This document shows positions 34,721 to 44,017 of a stretch of 64,000 bases of DNA, in pieces. Both the position numbers and the translations under genes were made by a program. The notes under the pieces were generated by a model. The model worked only from the letters and a program-made list of their open reading frames with translations, did no database searches and was not told where the DNA came from. Source of the stretch: UBA6522 sp965221035 (lineage in GTDB: Bacteria > Pseudomonadota > Gammaproteobacteria > Steroidobacterales > Rariloculaceae); NCBI GenBank assembly GCA_965221035.1, contig OZ244860.1, forward strand, positions 3,753,997-3,817,996, read 5' to 3'. The first letter of the stretch is position 1. Every line of letters begins with the position of its first letter.

Positions 34721-35103
34721 CGGTCCGCGACGGCGTCATCCGGCTCACGCGGGCGCAGTCTCGAACACAACGTCACCGTGGGTGGCGAGACGCACCGACG
34801 GGACAAGATCTGCAGATTGGCTTGCTACCCCCTGGTCGTGACCAACTCGACCGCACCGCTGGACGCGGTTCACGAAGAGCTCGCCGTACGGGCTGGCCGA
34901 ATACACGCGGCAAGGATCGTGAACGGGCTTGTGCCGGCCTCATCGGATGAGTGGTCGACGGCTTTTGACAGGGTTGACCCGCAAGTGCCGGTGACGGTCG
35001 CGACGATACCCAGGGGCCACCTCAGTCATCGTGCCGAGGAAACTGCTGAATACGCACTGACGTAGTTCCCGGTTGTTCCGCCAGTTCAGTCAGTTCAGCC
35101 AGC

Positions 35104-35727
35104 TCAGACAGTTCGGATTGTGTCGATTCCTCCCGGCCGCCACTCGCTGACGATATTGTCGAACTCCGGCCGCGGCCGCTCATTCGGTGGCGTCTCCACG
35201 CTACCGATGTGAATGAACGCCACTATCTGGGTCCCGTCGCCATGCCCCAGGTATCCAATCACTTCCGGATGGTACGCTGGCCAATCCGTCAGCCACTGCC
35301 CCCGGTAGCCCATCGCCGCGGTCGCCACGAGGATGTTCTGGCAAAGGGCGGCGCACGACAGTAGTTGCTCTACCTCCGGGAATTTCGCCAGCTTCTGCTC
35401 GTTGACGTGGAACGTCACCACCAACAACATCGGCGAGCGCTGCGGTCGCTGCCGTTCCAGCTCGACCAGGACTTCATTGGCCTCGGGGTGTTCCCGCTGA
35501 AACAATTCGGCACAGAAATCGCCCAGAGCCTGCTGGGCCGGCTTGTCCAGGACCTGTATCCGCCAGGGCTCTGCCCGGCTGTGGTCGGGCACGCGCAGGC
35601 CGCAGCGAAGGATGGTCTGAATTTCCTCGTCGGTCGGGCAGGGCGGGATCATGTCCTTGGCCAGTACGGAGCGGCGGGTCAGCAGCAGATCGACGGCCGA
35701 CTGATTCGTGTGTCTGGACTCATTCAT
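35104..35727 (-). CDS. Nitroreductase-family flavoprotein
   Basis: From the ATG at 35727 the product has 207 residues. The FMN-binding TRRSVLAKDM near residue 20, the RVPDHSRAEPWRIQVLD segment, and the SCAALCQNILVATAAMGYRGQW region match nitroreductases of the YdjA/RutE type. These reduce nitro groups, quinones or activated double bonds with NAD(P)H. Not clearly in an operon; 90 bases separate it from the MFS gene upstream. Confidence 0.88.
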   Translation of the reverse strand: MNESRHTNQSAVDLLLTRRSVLAKDMIPPCPTDEEIQTILRCGLRVPDHSRAEPWRIQVLDKPAQQALGDFCAELFQREHPEANEVLVELERQRPQRSPMLLVVTFHVNEQKLAKFPEVEQLLSCAALCQNILVATAAMGYRGQWLTDWPAYHPEVIGYLGHGDGTQIVAFIHIGSVETPPNERPRPEFDNIVSEWRPGGIDTIRTV

Positions 35728-35858
35728 GGCGCGCGACTTTAGCAGGTCGTCCCGCTGAAGCATCGAACGCTGCGATGGCGCGCTTACGCTGGGTGGGCGG
35801 TATTCGCTTGCCCCTTACCATCACGTATTTTTTTTCGAGAGAATCAAGCATCTGCAGC

Positions 35859-37037
35859 TCATCCTTTTCGGGACAGCCACAGGGAGATCAACGCTGCGGC
35901 CGCTGCAATACCGGCATAGAGCAAAATGACGTTTATCAGGCTGCCGCCTAGTTGCCCACTCAATGCTACAGCTACGATGGGCGCTATAAATTGGCCCAGG
36001 AAAAATGTTCCCGTCCAAAGCCCGGTACCGCGACCACGCACGGGCGCGGGCAACACCCGCATGATCCACGCCAGCAATGTTGGTAACAATACCCCAACAC
36101 CGACACTGGCAAGAAACGCCGCCGCCGCTCGCGATGGCAGATTCTGTGACAAAGCCGTGCTCAGGTAGCCCACTGCAGTAATTCCGAATCCGACGGCTAG
36201 CAGTGCTGGTCCAGACCACGTCTTGAGACGATGAAAAGTAAACGACCCTGTGACGTGACCAAAATTGACGCCCGCCCCAGCCGCGCCAATAATCGCCGGC
36301 GACGTCACTCCGATGTCAGTCAACAACGGTCCCAGTTGCACAACGATAGTGTAGAAGAGAATCGCCGCACCGAGTGTTATGCCGGCAAGCGGCAATACCC
36401 TGCCCAGCGGCAGCTTCTCTTTGGAATCGGATATGTGCTCATGCGTTTCGGGCTCGAACAGAACGAACGCAACAACAAGTGCAACGGGTAACGCGAGCAG
36501 ATACAACAGGAAAGGCCCGCGCGAGCCCATAGCCTCGCCGAGCGTACCGCCAATCATAATGAGTAAGATAGCCGAGATACTGATGACGGCAACCTGCAAG
36601 GCTATCCAGCGCTGCCGCGCCTCGCCAATGAAGTAATCGCCAATCATGGCCGTCGCAACCGTCATGATTACTGCCTCTGTGACGCCAAGGCCCACACGGC
36701 TGATAATAATTTGTGTGAGATCCGTCAGGAAGTACGGTAACAATCCTACACCGGCATAAAGCACGAGCGCGGCGATCAGTATCATCTTGCGCCCGACCCG
36801 ATCGGACAACCAGCCTGCCAGTGGCGAGAAAAGCGCCACGCACAACGCGGGTATCGTGAGCGCGATCGGTACCAGGAATTGATGTCCCGGCGTACTCGAA
36901 AACTCATTCAACAGGAGCGGCATCACGGGTACCAGCGACACGATAGCCATTACCGGTAGGACGGCCGCCATCAGGAGAACAACACCGTGTCGAGTGCCTG
37001 CAGCTTGCTGATTTGGTACTGCAATTGTTTCTGTCAT
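35859..37037 (-). CDS. MFS transporter, 12-helix (drug/organic acid type)
   Basis: The 392-residue membrane protein has about 12 helices and the MFS loop motif GWLSDRVGRKMILIAALV between helices 2 and 3 (near residue 75). Its overall look is of the proton-driven efflux/uptake type. It lies in a minus-strand group with an MBL-fold hydrolase, an FAH enzyme, an extradiol VOC and a Rieske oxygenase, so uptake of an aromatic compound or export of a toxic intermediate is likely (inference). Confidence 0.88.
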   Translation of the reverse strand: MTETIAVPNQQAAGTRHGVVLLMAAVLPVMAIVSLVPVMPLLLNEFSSTPGHQFLVPIALTIPALCVALFSPLAGWLSDRVGRKMILIAALVLYAGVGLLPYFLTDLTQIIISRVGLGVTEAVIMTVATAMIGDYFIGEARQRWIALQVAVISISAILLIMIGGTLGEAMGSRGPFLLYLLALPVALVVAFVLFEPETHEHISDSKEKLPLGRVLPLAGITLGAAILFYTIVVQLGPLLTDIGVTSPAIIGAAGAGVNFGHVTGSFTFHRLKTWSGPALLAVGFGITAVGYLSTALSQNLPSRAAAAFLASVGVGVLLPTLLAWIMRVLPAPVRGRGTGLWTGTFFLGQFIAPIVAVALSGQLGGSLINVILLYAGIAAAAALISLWLSRKG

Positions 37038-37091
37038 GAAACCCTCTGGATCGATTTGACTACCGGGCTATGTTTTGACTCCGGCCACTGC

Positions 37092-38054
37092 CTAAAACCT
37101 GTCAAGATCGTCGGCGATCACGATCTCACCGTCATACTCTGCGGCAATCTCGCCGATGTACCGCTCTGCCATCTCGGCGGTGTTGACGTTTGGCGACATG
37201 TGCGTAACGACGAGTTTGCCGACGCCCGCGCCGGCCGCCAGCTCACCAACCTGGGGCGGCAAGAGATGATGCGCCCGCAAATGCCACTCCACACCGGCGA
37301 TCTGTTCCTCGGGCATATTCGGGTTGTCGGCCCGAATCTGCTCGACCACCGCATCGACGTCCATCATTTCGCTGATCAGCAGGTCGGCACCGATTGCCAG
37401 CTCTTTGACAGCCTCACTCGGCCCGGTATCGCCCGTATACACTATCGTACGATCTTCCAGATCGAATCGAAACGACAGCGCCTTCGCTTTCTCGGGCACC
37501 CCACTGTCTTCGGGAATTGCGAAGTGCGAATTCTCGGCGACCAATACGGTCACACCGTCCAGCTGGATTTCGTCACCGTGCACAACCTCCTGTACCGCCA
37601 CGTTCGGTCGCCACGAAAATCCGGGCATACCGTAGCCGGCCTCCATTGCCGGCGCCATGCCTGCAAGCAGACCGTTGATAAACTCCTGCGTTCCCGGCGG
37701 GCCAAAAATTTGCAGGGTCTGCGTCGCCTGTAGCTGCCGTCGCAGACCGAGAATTGCCAACACACCTCCCGTGTGATCAAAGTGATTGTGGCTGATAAAG
37801 AGCCCATCGACATGTACAAGCCTGAACTCCGCCTTGACTAGCTGGCCGACAGCGCCGTCGCCGGCATCGACAAAATAGAGATCGTCATTGACCCTGAGCA
37901 CATTGGCCGGTTGAGCACGGTCTGGTTGCGAGTCAGGTCCGGCAGCGGATCCCAGAATGACGAATTCGTTCATCGGTCTGCTGACTGCGGCATCGTCGGC
38001 ATAAGCCGTCGCCGCCATCGCCATAATCACAACCATTGCAATTGGATGTCGCAT
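37092..38054 (-). CDS. Exported metallo-beta-lactamase-fold hydrolase, copy 2
   Basis: The ATG at 38054 with GGAG upstream gives 320 residues and a signal peptide MRHPIAMVVIMAMAATAYAD. The zinc motif is ISHNHFDHTGG and later YTGDTGPSEAV and THMSPN appear. Shared order and motifs (LGSAAGP/LLGTAGGP, VDAGDG, GPPGT, DDLDRF/QDLDRYC) show it is a paralogue of 19454-20425. A periplasmic esterase or lactonase role is plausible. It lies 28 bases after the FAH stop in the same operon. Confidence 0.86.
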   Translation of the reverse strand: MRHPIAMVVIMAMAATAYADDAAVSRPMNEFVILGSAAGPDSQPDRAQPANVLRVNDDLYFVDAGDGAVGQLVKAEFRLVHVDGLFISHNHFDHTGGVLAILGLRRQLQATQTLQIFGPPGTQEFINGLLAGMAPAMEAGYGMPGFSWRPNVAVQEVVHGDEIQLDGVTVLVAENSHFAIPEDSGVPEKAKALSFRFDLEDRTIVYTGDTGPSEAVKELAIGADLLISEMMDVDAVVEQIRADNPNMPEEQIAGVEWHLRAHHLLPPQVGELAAGAGVGKLVVTHMSPNVNTAEMAERYIGEIAAEYDGEIVIADDLDRF

Positions 38055-38082
38055 CTGATTCTCCACAGAGTTGTTGGCCAAA

Positions 38083-39117
38083 CTACCAATCGTTAATGAA
38101 AGGGCCGAAGGTCGGCTTGCGGCCAGCGGCATCCTCGTTGACGACATTGTTTCGCTGTTGACCGAGGCCCGTCAGCTCACTCTCAACAACGTCGCCGTGC
38201 TGCAGCCACGCCCCACCGTGCGAACCGGCGTTGCCAGGCGGCGACCCGGTAATCAGCAGATCTCCTGGCAGCAGCTTGATACGCTCGGAGGCGTAACTCA
38301 GAATGTGCTGCGGCGAGAAAATCATGTCGTTGGTCGGCCAGTCCTGCATGGTCTTGCCGTTCACCTTGAGCACGATCTGCACCTTGTCCCACTCTACGAA
38401 TTGCTTCGGCACCATGAAGGGTCCGAGTGGGTAGTGGTTTGGCTGGTTCTTGCTGATCCAGTCGTATTGAAACTTGACATCGGCACGTCGAAACTCGTCG
38501 ACGGTGCCGAGATCGTTACAGATGACGTAGCCTGCAATCAGGTCATCGGCTTCGTCGGGCGGAATGTACCGTCCGCCCCGTGCAACGATAACGCCGAGTT
38601 CGAGTTCGAACTCCATCTGCTCGCCGATCAGCGGCAAGAGAATATCGTCATTGGCACCACAAAGCGCGGAATGCATACCGGTCCAGAAGAACGGCATACC
38701 CTCCTTCGAGCGCCTCTCGACCTCAGCATAGTTACGCTTGAAAAAGTCTTCGTCGCTCTCGCCTGGCTTTCGGTTGTGCTGATTGAACTTGTTGTTCGTC
38801 ATCATTTCGGCGACGTGCTGCTTGTAGTTTGAGCCAGTACCCATGATGTTCGGATGGGTAACAACGGGCAGGCACTCGAGATCTTCGTAGCGAATGCCCG
38901 TCTCGCCGTCTTTCGCAGCGATATCGACTAACTTGTCCAGCGCACGATCCCAATCGTCGAAAATCGCGTGCGTGTCGACGTACAGATCGGACAGGTCGAA
39001 TACGGTGCCGTCGGGCTGTACCAGCCCAGGGAACGCCTGAGCCTGCGGAGAGCGTCGGAAAGTGCCGACGCCGAACGCCCCTGATCGTAGTCCGGTAACC
39101 GAATTGAAATCTGTCAT
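38083..39117 (-). CDS. Fumarylacetoacetate hydrolase-family enzyme (second intact)
   Basis: From ATG 39117 the product has 344 residues. The catalytic core shows EQMEFELELGVIVARGG (E-x-E metal ligands), ICNDLGTVDEFRR and LLITGSPPGNAGSHG. It is a distinct member from the block A FAH, about 25 residues longer with a different N-terminus. It should act on the ring-cleavage product of the extradiol VOC enzyme directly upstream (17 bases), the usual meta-cleavage pairing. Confidence 0.9.
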   Translation of the reverse strand: MTDFNSVTGLRSGAFGVGTFRRSPQAQAFPGLVQPDGTVFDLSDLYVDTHAIFDDWDRALDKLVDIAAKDGETGIRYEDLECLPVVTHPNIMGTGSNYKQHVAEMMTNNKFNQHNRKPGESDEDFFKRNYAEVERRSKEGMPFFWTGMHSALCGANDDILLPLIGEQMEFELELGVIVARGGRYIPPDEADDLIAGYVICNDLGTVDEFRRADVKFQYDWISKNQPNHYPLGPFMVPKQFVEWDKVQIVLKVNGKTMQDWPTNDMIFSPQHILSYASERIKLLPGDLLITGSPPGNAGSHGGAWLQHGDVVESELTGLGQQRNNVVNEDAAGRKPTFGPFINDW

Positions 39118-39134
39118 GCCTGTTCTGTCCTTCG

Positions 39135-40067
39135 TTAAGCGAAATAAGGTTCGTGACTGCGATCGCGCCACACGTCCATTTCCTGTTCCTCAATAGGAAA
39201 CAGGCCTGCCTCGTAGTCCGCGGTGTAGAGATCGGTATCGGAGAAGGTTTCGAAGCGATAGCCGCTGGGTTCGCGCCAGAGATCGAAAACGTGGCAGCCT
39301 TTCGGGTGACGTCCGACACCCCAGATCGATTCATGTTGCCGCTGCTTCAGCCAACGGTGAGACATAAACTGAGCTTCGGAGTCCTGCACCTCGAACGAGA
39401 CGTGATGCAGGTCGTTTATGCCAAACCCAAACAAGGCGATGGTGTGATGATCTACATATTCATCACCGCGATTGACACGATAAAACCCGGCCAGGTAATT
39501 GTCCGGTTTGCCACCGAAGAACCGATCACTTGGTAACAATCCCAGCACTTCGCGATACCACTTGTCGCACGCCGCCAGATCGCGCACGAATAGTCCTACA
39601 TGACCCATCCGCAACAATTGAGCTGGCCCGGTTGGCGAGGTGTGCTGTGGCACGCCTTTGCGCGGCTTGTCGTCGCCATTGTTGATCTCGAGATTGGGTC
39701 TCGGCTTCGCATCCGCCTTACGCGTCGCTATCCCGTGCACCAGCCTGATGGTCTTGCCGTCCGGGTCGCGCAGGTCGACAAAAGTGCCGCCACCAGGCGC
39801 CGACAACGGTGCAGGTTCCGTTGCGCCGTGCTCCTTCGCCGCACGCTCGAGATCTGCTTCATCGTCTGTTTCCAGCGCGGTAGTGACTAAAGAAGCATCA
39901 GCGGACGACTCAACAATGACACTGTACTTGGCCGTGCCCGAACTGCGAAGATAAAGTGTATCACCTTCCTGCTCAGCTAAGACCAATCCAAAATCCTCAA
40001 GGAACGCTACAGTCTTGACCGTATCCGGCACACCGATATGCATATGATGCAAACCAAGCAGGGCCAT
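39135..40067 (-). CDS. Extradiol-type VOC dioxygenase, two-module
   Basis: Starting MALLGLHHMHIGVPD, 310 residues form two VOC modules joined by a charged linker. The second module has a plausible iron triad: RMGHVGLFV (His), YVDHHTIALFG (His) and SGYRFETFSDTDL (Glu). It should open a catecholic ring adjacent to the hydroxyls. It is between the Rieske oxygenase, which could make the catechol, and the FAH enzyme, which could cleave the product. Confidence 0.82.
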   Translation of the reverse strand: MALLGLHHMHIGVPDTVKTVAFLEDFGLVLAEQEGDTLYLRSSGTAKYSVIVESSADASLVTTALETDDEADLERAAKEHGATEPAPLSAPGGGTFVDLRDPDGKTIRLVHGIATRKADAKPRPNLEINNGDDKPRKGVPQHTSPTGPAQLLRMGHVGLFVRDLAACDKWYREVLGLLPSDRFFGGKPDNYLAGFYRVNRGDEYVDHHTIALFGFGINDLHHVSFEVQDSEAQFMSHRWLKQRQHESIWGVGRHPKGCHVFDLWREPSGYRFETFSDTDLYTADYEAGLFPIEEQEMDVWRDRSHEPYFA

Positions 40068-40164
40068 GGCGAAAATCCCCATAGAGTAAGTTGCACGACC
40101 TAGACTAGCAGCTCGCTACGCAGCAGTAAAATCAATAGATTTGGTGGAGTTGCATTGACGGAAC

Positions 40165-41226
40165 TTATAGCTTCGATTGCTCTTCGGCGATCATGTTTTC
40201 GATGCGTTTTCGAATAAGACTCACCGGACGATCCGCAACGACCAGCATCTCTTTATGCCGCGCAGCACCGAAGTCGATACGCTGCTCGACGGCGTTGATA
40301 GCATCAACGTCCTGTTGTCGAATTTTGCAATCCGACTCGCGCTGAAACTCGTCAACGCTCTCGTCGTTAAGGCGGAAATTGCGCGTGGAAAAGCCGAAGT
40401 AATGCGTAGAATGCTCGGTCTCCGGCGTGATGCCGTGCAGGATGTACAGTTCGCCGATACCATCCGGCACCGGTTGGCCGGAATCCAGCGACTTCGTGAC
40501 GGGCAAGCTAGTCCGGATAAACTCCGGACCGTAAAAGTCAGTGACCGACTCGAACTCAGATAAGCCCTCGAATCGAGCGTCCGGCCCGAAGATTATCTCG
40601 TGAAATGGCGTAAAGGGAACCTTGCTCCGGCGAATAAGCTGGTAGCTGTGCTCGCGCTCGGTCGCTTCCATGTCCGGGTTAGCCATGGCCTCGCCGCCCG
40701 GAATGTGATGATGCACGTACGGCAGGTGCGTGAGATCCATGAGGTTGTCGACTAACAACTGTGCACGCCCTTTGAGGCGGAAATAATTCTCAGAGCTGTA
40801 TCGCCATCCATCCTGCCCGAGCCCAAAGTCGTCGTAAGGCGGAATCGAAACCTTGTCTTTCTGTTGCGGGTCACCAATGTATATCCAGCACAACGGCCCA
40901 CGCTCGATGACCGGGTAGGTCGGCTGGCAAAACTTGCCTGGGACCTCCTGGGACGGGATCCGGGTGCAGCTCCCGTCAGCGGCGAACTCAAAGCCGTGGT
41001 ACCCGCACACGATCACATCACCATCGAGCCATCCTTTGGCCAGCGGAAAATATCGATGCGGACACAGGCCGTACATTGCAACGGGCGTACCGTCTTCCGT
41101 CCTGTATAGAACAACTGGCGTATCCAGCAAAGTTCTTTCGATCGGCTCCCGCGTAATCTCGTAGGAAAACGCCGCGATGTACCAACGATTCCTGACAATC
41201 CCGGTTTCATAGTCGAACGGATACAT
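40165..41226 (-). CDS. Rieske non-heme iron oxygenase (VanA-like)
   Basis: The ATG at 41226 with AGGAAG upstream gives 353 residues. The Rieske centre is GLCPHRYFPLAKG (C-x-H) and VIVCGYHGFEF (C-x2-H); the mononuclear iron site is VDNLMDLTHLPYVHHH (Asp, His, His). The length and layout match vanillate O-demethylase-type oxygenases, which demethylate or hydroxylate aromatic acids. First gene of the minus-strand catabolic group and divergent from a LysR gene, the standard control layout. No reductase lies next to it. Confidence 0.9.
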   Translation of the reverse strand: MYPFDYETGIVRNRWYIAAFSYEITREPIERTLLDTPVVLYRTEDGTPVAMYGLCPHRYFPLAKGWLDGDVIVCGYHGFEFAADGSCTRIPSQEVPGKFCQPTYPVIERGPLCWIYIGDPQQKDKVSIPPYDDFGLGQDGWRYSSENYFRLKGRAQLLVDNLMDLTHLPYVHHHIPGGEAMANPDMEATEREHSYQLIRRSKVPFTPFHEIIFGPDARFEGLSEFESVTDFYGPEFIRTSLPVTKSLDSGQPVPDGIGELYILHGITPETEHSTHYFGFSTRNFRLNDESVDEFQRESDCKIRQQDVDAINAVEQRIDFGAARHKEMLVVADRPVSLIRKRIENMIAEEQSKL

Positions 41227-41335
41227 CGAATCTTCCTGAAGCAGTTCGTTTTCCCTATTATTAGCGCGCTGCTTGCTATTAACCAAATTATTTGTTTTTA
41301 TGAAGACCTAGCCACTCAGTTGATAGGCATCCACG
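41227..41335. promoter_or_regulatory. Divergent promoter region with TAGC-N9-GCTA dyad
   Basis: The 109-base gap between the Rieske oxygenase and LysR genes is AT-rich in its middle and contains TAGC (41262-41265) and GCTA (41275-41278) as an inverted pair around nine bases, the spacing typical of LysR binding sites. No ATC-N9-GAT core like that of the first LysR regulon was found here. Confidence 0.4.
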
Positions 41336-42241
41336 TTGCGACTGAAGGGTCTCGACCTAAATCTGTTAGTTGCACTCGACATTCTGCTCGAGGAGAAGAA
41401 CGTATCCCGTTCCGCGGAACGTTTGCACCTCAGTCAGCCTGCCGCCAGTGCAGCTCTTGGTCGCCTGCGCGACTACTTCAACGACGACCTGCTCGTCATG
41501 CACGGCAAACGCATGATCCCCACCTCGTATGCGCAAAGCCTCATACCCGAAGTCAAACGAATCCTCGGACACGTCGACGGGCTGATTTCAATGTCGGCCG
41601 AGTTTGATCCGCTGCGCTCGGAACGGGTCTTCACGCTCATGGCCTCCGACTATATTACGAGTGTTCTCGTCAATCCGATGGTCCCCGAGTTGCGCCGAAT
41701 CGCGCCTGGCATTGGCCTCGATATCCGGCTCCCGGAAGAACTTCTTAATGTCGCCTTCGAACGCGGTGAAGTCGACCTCATGCTTGTTCCTGACGAATTT
41801 CTGCTTGAAGGTCATCCCGCGGAATTGCTGTTCGAGGACCACCACGTGGTTCTCGGCTGCCGGGACAATACCGCATTCGATGGATTCATTACTTCAGACA
41901 CGTTTTTCGACCTCAGTCACATTGCCGTCACTTTAGGGCCGTCGCGGTTGCCATCATTCACGGAGCGCACATTGGCCGCGCAGGGACTTTCCAGGAAAGT
42001 CGATATCTACTCGCCGTACTTTTCTGCGGTGCCATGGATGCTGATGGGCACGAACCGAATCGCTGTGTTACAGGAACGGCTGGCGAAAATGTTTGCGTCT
42101 GTCCTGCCACTCAAGTTTGCGCCGATGCCGTTCGACTTCCCGATGATGAAAGTCATGCTGCAATATCACAGCGTGCGGGCAACCGACCAGGGACAAATCT
42201 GGTTACGCGATTGGTTGCGCGCCACCGCGGAGCCACTCTAA
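41336..42241 (+). CDS. LysR-family regulator (intact paralogue)
   Basis: The 301-residue protein has a helix-turn-helix N-terminus (LDLNLLVALDILLEEKNVSR) and a complete effector domain. The aligned first codon is TTG where the paralogue at 32696 has ATG, so translation may start at TTG or the start has mutated. It is divergent from the Rieske oxygenase group and most likely controls it. The close paralogue lacks about 80 residues. Confidence 0.88.
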   Translation: MRLKGLDLNLLVALDILLEEKNVSRSAERLHLSQPAASAALGRLRDYFNDDLLVMHGKRMIPTSYAQSLIPEVKRILGHVDGLISMSAEFDPLRSERVFTLMASDYITSVLVNPMVPELRRIAPGIGLDIRLPEELLNVAFERGEVDLMLVPDEFLLEGHPAELLFEDHHVVLGCRDNTAFDGFITSDTFFDLSHIAVTLGPSRLPSFTERTLAAQGLSRKVDIYSPYFSAVPWMLMGTNRIAVLQERLAKMFASVLPLKFAPMPFDFPMMKVMLQYHSVRATDQGQIWLRDWLRATAEPL

Positions 42242-42367
42242 CACCCGGCCTGGCCAACGTTCGTATTATCGCGACCACTAGTAAGCCATAAAGAAAATCA
42301 GTTTGGCTTATACGTGCCTGGACGCTACGCTGAAAAAATGCCCAGCCCAGAAGAGAGAGGATTCTTC

Positions 42368-43483
42368 GTGAGCGCCAGCGAATCCGCGACGAAACTTTTC
42401 CGATGCAACCCCTCGGTACCGGTAACACGCCCTGGCGAGTCATACGAACAATCGCCGTATCCCACCATTGACGTCCACAGCCATACTTTGATCCCCACCG
42501 TGGAGGGCCTTGTTGCCGGCCACCCGGACAGGGAGACTGAGGTAGCGGCAACCCAGGCGCAGTTCGGCGATGAAACGCGCAAAGTGAACGCCGCGATGAT
42601 CGAATCCATCGGCCCGAAGCTCGTCGATATCGAGGTTCGCCTGGAGGATTTGGACGCCAGCGGCATCGACATGCAGGTCATCAGCTCAGCCCCGACGCAG
42701 TACTACTATTGGGCCGAGGAAGATCTGGCGCGCAGCATCGTTGCGACGACGAACGAGGCCATCGACGAAATTTGTGCGGCACACCCCGACCGGTTTATCG
42801 GACTCGGTACGGTATCGCTCCAGTTCCCGAAACTCGCTGCTCAACAGCTTGAAGACCTGATCCGCAACCGCGGACTGAAGGGCGTACAGATTTCGACGTT
42901 GGTTAACGACATCGACATTGCGGATCGTCGCTTTGATCCGTTCTGGGCAAAGGCAGACGAACTTGGCGCCGTAGTCTTCATCCATCCGTGGGGGACTACG
43001 CTTGGTCCGCGAGTCGCGGAGTACTACCTGATGAACACGCTCGGGCAACCGCTGGAAACCACTATCTGCCTGTCCAAGCTGATCCTCGGCGGTACGTTGG
43101 ATCGCCACCAGGGCCTGAAGATCATTGCCGCCCACGGCGGCGGGTTCCTGCCAACCTACAGCGTTCGCATGGACCAAGGACACGCGGCACGACCCGACAC
43201 CGGGTGCTGCGAATGCCGTCCGAGTGACTACCTGCGGCGCATCTGGTTCGATTCAGTCGTGTTCGATCCCGATCATCTAGAGCACCTGGTCGCAACCGTA
43301 GGCAAAGAGCAGGTCCTGACCGGAACCGACTATCCTTTCGACATGGGCCATTACAACCCGGCGGCACTCGTCGCCAACCTCGATGAGCAATCGCAGCGGG
43401 CCATTCTCGGCGGCAATGCCGCCAAGTTATTTGGCCTCGCAACATCCGAGCGGCTCGAACGTCTGCATAGGGAGACTGACTGA
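42368..43483 (+). CDS. ACMSD-like amidohydrolase/decarboxylase
   Basis: The GTG at 42368 with AGAGGA upstream gives 371 residues; longer frames begin at 42314. The metal site motifs of the aminocarboxymuconate-semialdehyde decarboxylase branch are present: TIDVHSHTL (H-x-H), VVFIHPWGTT, IIAAHGGGFLP and VLTGTDYPFDMG (Asp). Members decarboxylate ring-derived or aromatic acids without cofactors. It follows the LysR gene on the same strand and probably acts on products of the neighbouring ring-cleavage group. Confidence 0.88.
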   Translation: MSASESATKLFRCNPSVPVTRPGESYEQSPYPTIDVHSHTLIPTVEGLVAGHPDRETEVAATQAQFGDETRKVNAAMIESIGPKLVDIEVRLEDLDASGIDMQVISSAPTQYYYWAEEDLARSIVATTNEAIDEICAAHPDRFIGLGTVSLQFPKLAAQQLEDLIRNRGLKGVQISTLVNDIDIADRRFDPFWAKADELGAVVFIHPWGTTLGPRVAEYYLMNTLGQPLETTICLSKLILGGTLDRHQGLKIIAAHGGGFLPTYSVRMDQGHAARPDTGCCECRPSDYLRRIWFDSVVFDPDHLEHLVATVGKEQVLTGTDYPFDMGHYNPAALVANLDEQSQRAILGGNAAKLFGLATSERLERLHRETD

Positions 43484-43844
43484 CGCAACTGCGTCTTCTG
43501 GCCGCAATCTCCGATTTACAGCGTTCTATTCCAACGAAGGGTTCTCGCACGCGTTTGGAATGACGACAACGCGAGGAATCTGATTACGCTGGCACTCTTG
43601 TCCATTGCGTCTTCGGCGATTGCGCAAGGACATCAGCGACCGAACTGAATGCTGGACACGGCACTGTATCCGTATCAAAGAACAGTGGAGGACGATGTCG
43701 ACCTTACAAAAAACCCTTGCGAGCGTAGATGGTAGACAATCAAGCCAAGATCGAGTCGCTGCCAACCCCCCGAAGAGAAGGACCAGGTGGAATCGAGACG
43801 CGACGCGGCCGCATGAGCCAGCGATCAGAGAGAGGATACCGATA
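43484..43844. other. Intergenic region, no gene recognised
   Basis: The stretch between the ACMSD-like gene and the VOC relic has open frames but no recognisable protein content. It probably consists of decayed sequence from the genes whose relics follow. Confidence 0.4.
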
Positions 43845-44015
43845 ATTCCCGCGGACATCGCCTTCGTTCGCAACAGTGCGACGCGCGTCGAACTGTTCGA
43901 GGCTCCCGGCGCAGCCCCGCTTCCCGAGGGCCGCCGGATACCCGACGAAGACGTCAGGACCCACTGCAACAAGCTTGTCAGTTTCGTCTGCGAGAACATC
44001 GACGTTTTTACAGCT
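43845..44015 (+). pseudogene. Relic of a single-module VOC gene
   Basis: The translation IPADIAFVRNSATRVELFEA, then PLPEGRRIPDEDVRTHCNK, matches the centre of the VOC protein at 6425-6829 (ADVAMVRRGDLRFELFEV, PLPEDRRHPDRDLRTHGNK). Both ends are missing. It ends 2 bases before the GST relic. Confidence 0.7.
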
Positions 44016-44017
44016 CG

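Noticed and set aside
34562..35065. 167-codon frame as a complete gene
   Set aside because: Only about 34 residues match IS66 TnpB; the remainder has no recognisable content and the frame looks accidental.
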